Assembly (NCBI GenBank): GCA_002329365.1
Contig: DCUB01000004.1
Location: 29,298 to 41,800 of the forward strand
Source of the DNA: Ruminococcaceae bacterium UBA1425
Lineage (GTDB): Bacteria; Bacillota; Clostridia; Oscillospirales; Acutalibacteraceae
Reading direction: 5' to 3'
DNA: 12,503 nucleotides
Shown here: positions 6,422 to 12,488 of the stretch, piece after piece
Numbering within the stretch: position 1 is the stretch's first letter
How the letters are laid out: the number at the start of each line of letters is the position of its first letter
Translations under genes and position numbers: made by a program
Notes under the pieces: generated by a model
Database searches by the model: none
What the model was told of the DNA's origin: nothing
Seen by the model: the letters and a program-made list of their open reading frames with translations, nothing else

Positions 6422-8314
6422 ATGGAATATACCGCCGAAAGCTACGACGTCGCCGTCATAGGCGCGGGGCATGCCGGCATAGAGGCGGGGCTTGCCTCGG
6501 CTCGGCTCGGCTGCAAAACGTGCGTGTTTACAATAAATCTCGACTGGGTGGGCAATATGGCGTGCAACCCGTCGATAGGAGGAACGTCCAAAGGCCACCT
6601 TGTTCGCGAAATAGACGCCTTAGGCGGCGAAATGGGCAAAGCGGCGGACGCAAACACACTGCAAAGCCGAATGCTGAACATGGGCAAGGGCCCCGCCGTG
6701 CACAGCCTTCGGGCGCAGATTGACCGCAGACGCTACTCCGAATACATGAAAAGAGTTCTCGAAGGGCAGCGCGGGCTTGACCTTCGTCAGGCGGAGATAA
6801 CAGACATCAGACGCGGCGAAGACGGGCTTTGGTGTCTGAAAACAAAGCTTGAGGCTTTATATCACGCGAAATGCGTCGTTCTCGCGACAGGCACGTTCCT
6901 TGCGGGCAGGGTATATGTGGGCGACGTGTCATACGAGAGCGGCCCCGACGGAATGTTCCCCGCCACGGAGCTTGCTGTTTCGTTAAAAAGGCTCGGGGTG
7001 CTTACAAGACGCTTCAAAACAGGCACGCCGTCAAGAGTTAACAGAAACAGCGTTGATTTTTCTAAAACAGAACAACAGGACGGCGACGAAAACATCGTTC
7101 CGTTCTCCTTTGACAATAATGTCAAAATAGAAAATAAAGCCCCCTGCCATATAACATACACAAACGAAAAGACAAAGGAGATAATTTTAAAAAACATTCA
7201 CCGTTCTCCGCTTTTCGGGGGCAAGATAGAGGGCGTGGGGCCGCGCTACTGCCCGAGTATTGAGGATAAGATTGTAAGATTCGCCGAAAAAGAGCGTCAT
7301 CAGATATTCATTGAGCCTTGCGGGGAAAACACGGACGAGCTATATCTTCAGGGGCTTTCGTCTTCGCTGCCCGAGGATGTTCAGCTTCTGTTCCTCCACA
7401 GCATACCCGGGCTTGAAAACTGCAAGGTTATGAGAACTGCTTACGCCATAGAATACGACTGCGTCGACGCACAGACGCTCCGCCCGTCGCTTGAGTTTCA
7501 TGATTTCGACGGTCTTTTCGGAGCAGGTCAGTTTAACGGCTCAAGCGGCTATGAGGAGGCAGCGGCGCAGGGCCTTATAGCGGGAATCAACGCGGCGCAC
7601 AAGGCGCTCGGAAGACCGCCGTTTATCCTTGACCGCGCAAGCTCGTATATCGGCACGCTTATTGACGACCTTGTCACAAAGGGTTGCTCCGACCCTTACA
7701 GAATGATGACCTCGCGCTCCGAATACAGGCTGCTTCTCCGTCAGGACAACGCCGACCGCAGGCTGACGGAACACGGGTACAGGCTTGGGCTTATATCGGA
7801 GGAAAGACACAAGGCGTTCCTTCGTAAGCTTGAGCTAATAGAGGCTGAAATGCGACGGGCAGAAAAAACGGTTATACCGCCGTCAGAGGAGCTGAACAGT
7901 CTGCTTGTTTCACGTGAAACATCGCCGATAGTCACGGGCGCTCATCTTGCCGAGCTTTTGCGCCGACCGCAGATGAATTACGCGCTTCTTGCTCCTTTTG
8001 ACAAAGAAAGGCCCGGCCTGCCCAAAGAGGTTTTTGAACAGGTGGAAATCGAAATCAAATACGAGGGCTATATAAAGCGTCAGAAAGCACAGGTTGAGGA
8101 AATGCGCCGCCTTGAGTGCCGCGTGCTTCCCGACGACATTGATTACAAAAAAATCGTGGGGCTGCGACTTGAGGCAGTCGAAAAGCTGTCAAAGGTCAGA
8201 CCGGCAAACGTCGGGCAGGCGTCAAGAATATCGGGCGTCAGTCCGGCGGACATCACTGTTCTGCTTATTTACCTTGAAAAGCGCGACAGAACGGAAAAAG
8301 GGTGCGGCAGATGA
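6422..8314 (+). CDS. mnmG: tRNA uridine-34 carboxymethylaminomethyl modification enzyme MnmG (GidA)
   Basis: With MnmE, MnmG builds the cmnm5 group on the wobble uridine of certain tRNAs, using FAD, methylene-tetrahydrofolate and glycine. The 630-aa length is standard. The FAD-binding Rossmann motif GAGHAG is at 14-19. The CNPSIGG block contains Cys48, and GPRYCPSIEDK contains Cys277; both match the functional cysteines known from E. coli. The C-terminal NVGQASRISGVSPADI is the helical domain that contacts MnmE and tRNA. AGGG (around 6409-6412) lies about 9 nt before the ATG, a modest site. mnmE is not in the window. A perfect parS site (7906-7921) is embedded in codons 495-500, encoding Leu-Val-Ser-Arg-Glu-Thr. 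The stop overlaps rsmG by ATGA. Confidence 0.98.
   Translation: MEYTAESYDVAVIGAGHAGIEAGLASARLGCKTCVFTINLDWVGNMACNPSIGGTSKGHLVREIDALGGEMGKAADANTLQSRMLNMGKGPAVHSLRAQIDRRRYSEYMKRVLEGQRGLDLRQAEITDIRRGEDGLWCLKTKLEALYHAKCVVLATGTFLAGRVYVGDVSYESGPDGMFPATELAVSLKRLGVLTRRFKTGTPSRVNRNSVDFSKTEQQDGDENIVPFSFDNNVKIENKAPCHITYTNEKTKEIILKNIHRSPLFGGKIEGVGPRYCPSIEDKIVRFAEKERHQIFIEPCGENTDELYLQGLSSSLPEDVQLLFLHSIPGLENCKVMRTAYAIEYDCVDAQTLRPSLEFHDFDGLFGAGQFNGSSGYEEAAAQGLIAGINAAHKALGRPPFILDRASSYIGTLIDDLVTKGCSDPYRMMTSRSEYRLLLRQDNADRRLTEHGYRLGLISEERHKAFLRKLELIEAEMRRAEKTVIPPSEELNSLLVSRETSPIVTGAHLAELLRRPQMNYALLAPFDKERPGLPKEVFEQVEIEIKYEGYIKRQKAQVEEMRRLECRVLPDDIDYKKIVGLRLEAVEKLSKVRPANVGQASRISGVSPADITVLLIYLEKRDRTEKGCGR
7906..7921. 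promoter_or_regulatory. parS: parS site inside mnmG
   Basis: TGTTTCACGTGAAACA is the perfect 16-bp palindrome bound by chromosomal ParB (Spo0J), which loads there, spreads with CTP and recruits SMC condensin. It is read through as part of the mnmG coding sequence without breaking the frame. It lies about 5 kb from the putative oriC and 3.2 kb upstream of the parB gene. Confidence 0.97.
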
Positions 8315-9024
8315 TAAATAAGGCTTTTTTGAAGGATTGCGCGGAAAAATTCGGGGTTTTTCTTGACGATACGGCGCTTGAAAGGTTCGACATATACGCA
8401 CGGCGGCTCATAGAAAAAAACCTTGTGATGAATCTTACGGCGATAACTGAGCCGGACGAGATAGTAATAAAGCATTTTACTGACAGCCTTTCAGTGCTTT
8501 CCTGTGTCGATATACCGGCAGGCGCAAAGATAATCGACGTCGGAACGGGCGCGGGCTTTCCCGGCGTACCGCTTTTGTTCGTGCGTCCCGACCTTAATGT
8601 TACGCTTCTTGACGGCACGGGGAAAAAGCTCGCCTTTATCGGGGAAGCACTTGACGAAACGGGTCTGCGGGCTGAAACAGTTCATTTAAGGGCGGAGGAG
8701 GCGGGGCGAAAACCCGAATACAGGGAACGCTTTGATTTTGCGGCGGCTCGGGCAGTCGCCGGGCTTAGCGAGCTTGCCGAATACTGCCTGCCGCTTGTAA
8801 AGGTCGGCGGAACGTTTGTCGCCATGAAAAGCGCGCGCGCCGACAGCGAAACAGGGGAAGCAAAAAATGCCGTTTTAACGCTCGGCGGCGGAAAGACGGA
8901 GATAAAACGGTTTTTCCTGCCCGACAACAGCGAAAGAAGCCTCGTGATAATAAAAAAAGTATCGCAAACTCCGACAAAATACCCACGTTCGTCGGCAAAT
9001 ATCGCAAAGCGACCGCTCAGATAA
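8311..9024 (+). CDS. rsmG: 16S rRNA (guanine-527-N7)-methyltransferase RsmG (GidB)
   Basis: RsmG methylates N7 of G527 in 16S rRNA in the 530 loop; loss gives low-level streptomycin resistance in several bacteria. The 237-aa product is near the Bacillus length. It shows the conserved NLTAI (41-45), KHFTDSL (54-60), the SAM-binding loop IIDVGTGAGFPG (74-85) and LLDGTGKKLAF, a variant of the usual LLDSLxKR motif. The start is the ATG at 8311, which overlaps the mnmG stop and has AAAGGG (8297-8302) 8 nt upstream; a GTG at 8302 would be in frame but lies within that ribosome binding site. The mnmG-rsmG pair is conserved near many origins. The 124-nt gap after it contains the noc promoter. Confidence 0.96.
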   Translation: MINKAFLKDCAEKFGVFLDDTALERFDIYARRLIEKNLVMNLTAITEPDEIVIKHFTDSLSVLSCVDIPAGAKIIDVGTGAGFPGVPLLFVRPDLNVTLLDGTGKKLAFIGEALDETGLRAETVHLRAEEAGRKPEYRERFDFAAARAVAGLSELAEYCLPLVKVGGTFVAMKSARADSETGEAKNAVLTLGGGKTEIKRFFLPDNSERSLVIIKKVSQTPTKYPRSSANIAKRPLR

Positions 9025-9070
9025 CGGAGCCGTCTGTCGATACCGCGCCGAAGCCGTCGTACGGTTTTTG

Positions 9071-9099
9071 TGGACAAACTCCCTCTTTGGTGTTATGCT
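9071..9099 (+). promoter_or_regulatory. Sigma-A-type promoter of noc
   Basis: TGGACA (9071-9076, five of six to the -35 consensus), a 17-bp spacer and TATGCT (9094-9099, four of six), with TG one base before the -10 giving an extended -10. Transcription would start near 9106 and leave a leader of about 43 nt with GGAGGGA before the noc ATG. This suggests noc can be expressed apart from mnmG-rsmG. Confidence 0.55.
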
Positions 9100-9148
9100 C
9101 TGTTTGACGGAAGCAAACAGAAAGCGTTGCACCGGAGGGATTTTTTTG

Positions 9149-9979
9149 ATGCCACTGGACAGATGCAAAAGCGGCGGACAGATCCTTCTTGTTCCGCACG
9201 AGGAAATTGTTCCGAACATGCACCAGCCGCGAAAAAGGTTCGACAGCGGGGAGCTTGAAAGTCTTGCCGAAAGCATTCGCATAAACGGCATCATTCAGCC
9301 TGTCAACGTAAGAATCCGCGAGGACGGAAAATACGAGCTTATTTCGGGCGAACGGCGATTAAGGGCAGCAAGGCTTGTCGGGCTTAAACGGATACCGTGC
9401 ATTGTAATGGACGCCAGCGACGAAAAATCTGCCGTTTACGCGCTTATAGAAAACCTTCAGCGTGAGGACCTCGGCTTTTTTGAGGAAGCGGAGGCTATTG
9501 CAAAGCTGATAACGGAATTCAAAATGAGCCAGGAAACGGTGGCAAGGCGGCTTGGAAAAGCACAGTCGACCATTTCAAACAAGCTGCGCCTGTTAAAGCT
9601 CCCGCGCGAGATAAGGCAAGAGGCTGAAAACGCGGGGCTTACGGAAAGGCACGCCAGAGCGCTTTTAAGGCTCGACAGCGAAGAACGGCAAAAACGCGCG
9701 CTTTCGATAATTGCCGACAGGCGGCTAAACGTCGCCGAAACGGAACGTCTTATAGAACAGATGCTTGAGAAGGGTTTAACGCCCAAAAAACCGCCGCTCA
9801 AGCTCTTTAAGGATATACGACTGTTTGTAAACACCTTAAATCACGCCGTTGACACAATGCGCCGCGCCGGCATCGACGCCGATTCGGTGAAAAGCGAGAC
9901 GGAGGAGTACATCGAGTACGTCGTAAGGATACCGAAAACAGTCGGCTGCACAGTAAGGGCAAAAAACAAGGGCGCTTAA
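9149..9979 (+). CDS. noc: Nucleoid occlusion protein Noc (ParB family)
   Basis: Noc binds its DNA sites across the chromosome and blocks division-septum assembly over the nucleoid. The 276-aa product has the ParB-family CTP-binding motifs GERRLRA (67-73) and ENLQRED (101-107), a helix-turn-helix at about 126-149, and a C-terminal domain ending EEYIEYVVRIPK like Bacillus Noc. The four residues that set Noc rather than ParB specificity are Gln139, Lys145, Lys150 and Arg167, all of Noc type. ATG with GGAGGGA (9134-9140) 8 nt upstream fixes the start; a TTG at 9068 would add 27 residues but has no ribosome binding site and overlaps the promoter. With this start only about 12 residues precede the core, and the membrane-binding helix of Bacillus Noc is not recognisable. 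No Noc-binding site was seen in the window. Confidence 0.92.
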   Translation: MPLDRCKSGGQILLVPHEEIVPNMHQPRKRFDSGELESLAESIRINGIIQPVNVRIREDGKYELISGERRLRAARLVGLKRIPCIVMDASDEKSAVYALIENLQREDLGFFEEAEAIAKLITEFKMSQETVARRLGKAQSTISNKLRLLKLPREIRQEAENAGLTERHARALLRLDSEERQKRALSIIADRRLNVAETERLIEQMLEKGLTPKKPPLKLFKDIRLFVNTLNHAVDTMRRAGIDADSVKSETEEYIEYVVRIPKTVGCTVRAKNKGA

Positions 9980-10030
9980 ATTACCCACTCCTATACCCAA
10001 CCATATCTTTCTCTTTCACACCCCACATCC

Positions 10031-10071
10031 GGCAGACGGGCAGACCGCGAGGTCTGTCCGTTTGTCGTTTT
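10031..10071 (+). terminator. Intrinsic terminator after noc
   Basis: A 16-bp stem (10031-10046 with 10051-10066, including three G-U pairs) is capped by a GCGA tetraloop (10047-10050) and followed by G and four T (10068-10071). The T run is short, but stem strength and position 52 nt after the noc stop support termination here. It separates noc from soj. Confidence 0.7.
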
Positions 10072-10080
10072 AAATTACCG

Positions 10081-10152
10081 CTGTCATTCTGAGCGAAGCG
10101 AAGAATCTTTAAAAGGCAAGATCCTTCGGCGCGGTGCGCCTCAGGATGACAG
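10081..10152. repeat. 72-bp imperfect inverted repeat, dispersed-repeat type
   Basis: The left arm begins CTGTCATTCTGAGCG and the right arm ends CGCCTCAGGATGACAG; read on the other strand the right arm gives CTGTCATCCTGAGGCG. Inner arms AAGAATCTTT and AAGATCCTTCGG also pair. This CTGTCATTCTGAGCGAAGCG type of palindrome is familiar as an intergenic dispersed repeat in many gut Clostridia and other phyla (recollection, not a search). It carries no gene and sits between the noc terminator and a parS site. It may be a REP or MITE-like unit; no target duplication is evident. Confidence 0.75.
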
Positions 10153-10176
10153 TGGGTTTTACCGCGCAAAACGCTC

Positions 10177-10192
10177 TGTTTCACGTGAAACA
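10177..10192. promoter_or_regulatory. parS: parS site upstream of soj
   Basis: A second perfect TGTTTCACGTGAAACA palindrome, 134 bp before the soj ATG and upstream of the soj promoter. ParB loaded here would spread over the parAB promoter, which makes autoregulation plausible as an inference. It lies about 2.3 kb from the copy in mnmG. Confidence 0.97.
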
Positions 10193-10245
10193 TACAATCA
10201 GGCGGCAAAAATATGCAGAATGGAAGAATTCAGTCGAAAAAATGC

Positions 10246-10274
10246 TTTTCAACAGAACACGACTATGGTATAAT
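10246..10274 (+). promoter_or_regulatory. Sigma-A promoter of soj-spo0J
   Basis: TTTTCA (10246-10251, four of six), a 17-bp spacer and a perfect TATAAT (10269-10274) with TG at 10266-10267 for an extended -10. Transcription would begin near 10281. The -35 overlaps TTTTCAACA (10246-10254), the same 9-mer found repeated in the putative oriC. Confidence 0.8.
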
Positions 10275-10310
10275 CAGTTATCATGGGAAAATTTGAAGGG
10301 ACAGAGTCGT

Positions 10311-11078
10311 ATGGGAAAGACCGTTGCCATAGTAAACCAAAAGGGAGGAGTCGGCAAAACGACGACGGCCGTAAACCTTTCCGCCGCCGTCGGCTCGCTC
10401 GGCAGAAGAGTTCTGCTTGTTGACATCGACCCGCAGGGCAACTCGACAAGCGGCTTCGGCATAAACAAGCGTCAGCTTCAGAAGTCGGCATACGACTCGC
10501 TGATTAGCGGTACGCCCGTTTCCGAAACCATCGTAAAAACAAGATACGACAACGTTTTTATTCTGCCGTCAAGCATGAGCCTTGCCGGAGCGGAGCTTGA
10601 GCTTGTTGAGGCGGAACGGCGTGAAGCAAAGCTTAAAACGATACTTGCGCCGTCAAAGGACGACTTTGATTATATTTTTCTCGACTGTCCGCCGGCGCTC
10701 GGGCTTATCACGCTTAACGCGCTTTGCGCGGCAGACACTTTTTTGGTGCCAATACAATGCGAGTTTTACGCGCTTGAGGGGCTTTCGCAGCTTATGTCGA
10801 CAGTCAGACAGGTTAAAAGGCTTTATAATTCCATGCTCGAGCTTGAGGGCGTGCTGCTCACCATGTACGACGGCAGGCTTAATCTGACTCAGCAGGTTGT
10901 AACCGAGGTAAAAAGGTTTTTTCCGAAAAAGGTTTATGCGACGACGATACCGAGAAACGTAAGGCTCTCCGAGGCGCCGAGCTTCGGTCAGCCTGTTATG
11001 TACTACGACAGGCTTTCAAAAGGAACGTCGGCTTATATGGAGCTGGCGTATGAGTTTATTGACAAAAACGAAAAATAA
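10311..11078 (+). CDS. soj: Chromosome partitioning ATPase ParA (Soj)
   Basis: Soj is a Walker-type ATPase that binds DNA as an ATP dimer, is stimulated by ParB at parS, helps move origins apart and in Bacillus also controls DnaA. The 255-aa product has the deviant Walker A KGGVGKTTT (11-19) with signature Lys11 and Lys16, the A' motif DIDPQGN (37-43), the Walker B strand FLDCPPALG and the ParA ending region with TIPRNVRLSEAPSFG. The ATG is chosen because the conserved TVAIVNQ follows directly and GAAGGG (10295-10300) is 10 nt upstream. The frame stays open back to 10134, but that extension would run through the promoter, parS and the repeat. spo0J starts 17 nt after its stop. Confidence 0.97.
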   Translation: MGKTVAIVNQKGGVGKTTTAVNLSAAVGSLGRRVLLVDIDPQGNSTSGFGINKRQLQKSAYDSLISGTPVSETIVKTRYDNVFILPSSMSLAGAELELVEAERREAKLKTILAPSKDDFDYIFLDCPPALGLITLNALCAADTFLVPIQCEFYALEGLSQLMSTVRQVKRLYNSMLELEGVLLTMYDGRLNLTQQVVTEVKRFFPKKVYATTIPRNVRLSEAPSFGQPVMYYDRLSKGTSAYMELAYEFIDKNEK

Positions 11079-11095
11079 CAACGGAGGCGGTATAT

Positions 11096-11962
11096 ATGGC
11101 CGTTAAAAAGAGCGGACTCGGCAGGGGCCTGGACGCGCTGTTTGCCGATAATTCCGCAGAGGAATCAAGCGTGGCAAGCGCCGTAAAGCTGAAGCTTATG
11201 GATATCGAGCCGAACAGGGACCAGCCGCGAAAGGCTTTTGACGACGAGTCCTTAGCGGAGCTTTCCGAAAGCATTGCAAAGCACGGCATTTTGCAGCCGC
11301 TGCTTGTCAGACCGCTGTCGGGCGGCGGATATCAGCTTGTGGCGGGCGAACGCCGCTGGCGCGCGGCGAGGATGGCGGGGCTTATAGAGGTGCCCGTTGT
11401 CGTCCGCGAAATGACAGATGAGGAAGCCGCGTCGTTTGCGCTTATAGAAAATCTCCAGAGGGAGGATTTGAATCCGCTTGAGGAGGCGCAGGGCATAAAA
11501 ACCCTTATCGACAGGTTTTCGCTGACGCAGGAGGAGGCTGCCGAGCGTATCGTTAAATCGCGGCCTGCCGTCGCAAACTCGTTAAGGCTTTTATCGCTGC
11601 CGCGCTCGGTACTTTCACTCGTCGGAAACGGCAGCATCTCCGCAGGTCACGCGAGGGCGCTGCTTTCGTTTCCCACAGAGGAACAGATGCTCGAAATCGC
11701 CGAAAAAATCATAGAAAAAGGCTTGTCGGTGCGCGAGGTCGAGCGTCTTGCGAAGGCCGCGTCAAAAAAGAAAAAGGAGCCTTCGCAAAAAGCGCGCAGA
11801 GAGGTGTTTTTCGATGAGGTTGAGCTGACGCTTTCACAGGCGCTGTGCAGAAAAATAAAGGTTGTAACGGGAAAAAACGATACGGGAACGCTTGAAATCG
11901 CCTTTAACGACAAGGACGACCTGAAAAGACTTGCCTCCGCGCTCGGCGTGATGGAGGAATAA
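11096..11962 (+). CDS. spo0J: Chromosome partitioning protein ParB (Spo0J)
   Basis: A CTP-dependent DNA clamp that loads at parS, recruits condensin and stimulates ParA. The 288-aa product starts with LGRGLDALF (8-16), the N-terminal segment that activates ParA. CTP-binding motifs GERRWRA (84-90) and ENLQRED (118-124) follow, with a helix-turn-helix at about 143-166 and a C-terminal dimerisation domain after a Lys-rich linker (about 220-235). The four specificity positions read Arg156, Ser162, Ser167 and Gly184: Arg and Gly are the ParB residues, and the two Ser replace the usual Thr and Ala. The start has GGAGG (11083-11087) 8 nt upstream. It should bind the two perfect parS sites in the window. 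It is co-transcribed with soj. Confidence 0.97.
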   Translation: MAVKKSGLGRGLDALFADNSAEESSVASAVKLKLMDIEPNRDQPRKAFDDESLAELSESIAKHGILQPLLVRPLSGGGYQLVAGERRWRAARMAGLIEVPVVVREMTDEEAASFALIENLQREDLNPLEEAQGIKTLIDRFSLTQEEAAERIVKSRPAVANSLRLLSLPRSVLSLVGNGSISAGHARALLSFPTEEQMLEIAEKIIEKGLSVREVERLAKAASKKKKEPSQKARREVFFDEVELTLSQALCRKIKVVTGKNDTGTLEIAFNDKDDLKRLASALGVMEE

Positions 11963-11972
11963 TAAATTTTGA

Positions 11973-12001
11973 GCACGGAGCGATTATTGGTCGCTCCGTG
12001 C
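11973..12001. other. Perfect 11-bp stem-loop after spo0J
   Basis: GCACGGAGCGA (11973-11983) pairs exactly with TCGCTCCGTGC (11991-12001) around a 7-nt loop, 10 nt after the spo0J stop. No T run follows on either strand, so it is not a canonical intrinsic terminator. It may still protect the mRNA 3' end or help Rho-dependent termination. Confidence 0.6.
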
Positions 12002-12051
12002 AAGCGGCTGTTACAGCAATTACATCCGCTTTAGGCTATGAAATTAACTGT

Positions 12052-12129
12052 GCAGGGGCGACCCTTGCGGTCGCCCGATGTCCGGCATGTTAAACGAACC
12101 GCGGGCAACAGCGAGGGATGCCCCTACGG
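12052..12129. repeat. GC-rich inverted repeat element, dispersed-repeat type
   Basis: The left end GCAGGGGCGACCC (12052-12064) is mirrored by GGGATGCCCCTACG (12116-12129), whose complement reads CGTAGGGGCATCCC. Inside the left arm, GGGCGACC (12056-12063) and GGTCGCCC (12069-12076) form an 8-bp hairpin with a 5-nt loop. GGGGCGACC...GGTCGCCC units are familiar intergenic repeats in Clostridia genomes (recollection). The rest of 11963-12180 holds no gene on either strand that I can support. Confidence 0.65.
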
Positions 12130-12180
12130 AAGCGTTAAGGCTTGCCCCAAATGACAGAGGGACAGTTTTCAAAAAGGGTT

Positions 12181-12369
12181 TTATTTCATCATATACTGAA
12201 TGTTATCAAGCATGTCGCTGAAGCTTCTCAATGCCTTTGCGGCCGACTTCTTGCCTGATTTCATAGTGCTTTTGCTCATAAAGGTGCTGCCTACGGCGCC
12301 GGTTATTCCGCCGAGCGCCATGCCGATGCCGATACCCTTAACCATGCTTGCCGAACCGTTTTTCTTCAT
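12181..12369 (-). CDS. Small glycine-zipper protein, function unknown
   Basis: A 62-aa protein on the minus strand. Its ATG (12369-12367) has AAAGGG (minus strand) 10 nt upstream, the same kind of site as dnaN. A basic N-terminus (MKKNGSASMVKG) leads into a glycine-rich hydrophobic stretch (about 12-30) with Gly12, Gly16, Gly20 and Gly24 at four-residue spacing, a GxxxG zipper suited to packing in or on a membrane. A Lys/Ser-rich segment (32-46) and an amphipathic tail ending DMLDNIQYMMK follow. It resembles small hypothetical proteins of gut Clostridia by memory; I cannot assign a function. It is convergent with spo0J, with the repeat element between them, and no terminator of its own is clear. 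The hydrophobic stretch is short for a certain transmembrane helix. Confidence 0.72.
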   Translation of the reverse strand: MKKNGSASMVKGIGIGMALGGITGAVGSTFMSKSTMKSGKKSAAKALRSFSDMLDNIQYMMK

Positions 12370-12488
12370 TGTATTTCATCCCTTTCACCTGAGAAACCGT
12401 TTTATAACCGGCTTCCGAATTCGATATTATTTTATCCCGGCCGCCAAAAAAAATTAATGTAAATTTTTGTGCCGAAGGAAGGAAAAGA
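12370..12488. other. Intergenic region between divergent starts
   Basis: This 119-bp AT-rich stretch would carry the promoter of the small minus-strand gene and perhaps that of a gene running off the right edge. I tested TTTACA- and TTATAA-like hexamers on the minus strand and found none with a well-spaced partner. A run of eight A/T pairs is near 12447-12454. No RNA gene or repeat was recognised. Confidence 0.4.

Noticed and set aside
8302..8310. GTG start for RsmG
   Set aside because: It lies in the ribosome binding site of the ATG at 8311, which has a standard ATGA overlap with mnmG.
9036..9069. Terminator after rsmG (CCGT/ACGG with five T)
   Set aside because: The stem is 4 bp with a 3-nt loop, too weak to call.
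9068..9148. Longer Noc from a TTG start
   Set aside because: No Shine-Dalgarno precedes it, it overlaps a well-spaced promoter, and GGAGGGA sits ideally before ATG 9149. Kept only as a question in the findings.
10134..10310. Long N-terminal extension of Soj from GTG 10134
   Set aside because: It would be translated from the inverted repeat, parS and the TATAAT promoter. The family's N-terminus starts at the ATG at 10311.
12200..12457. 85-aa + strand frame at the right end
   Set aside because: It is antisense to the small minus-strand gene, has no good ribosome binding site, and its composition is that of a complement shadow.
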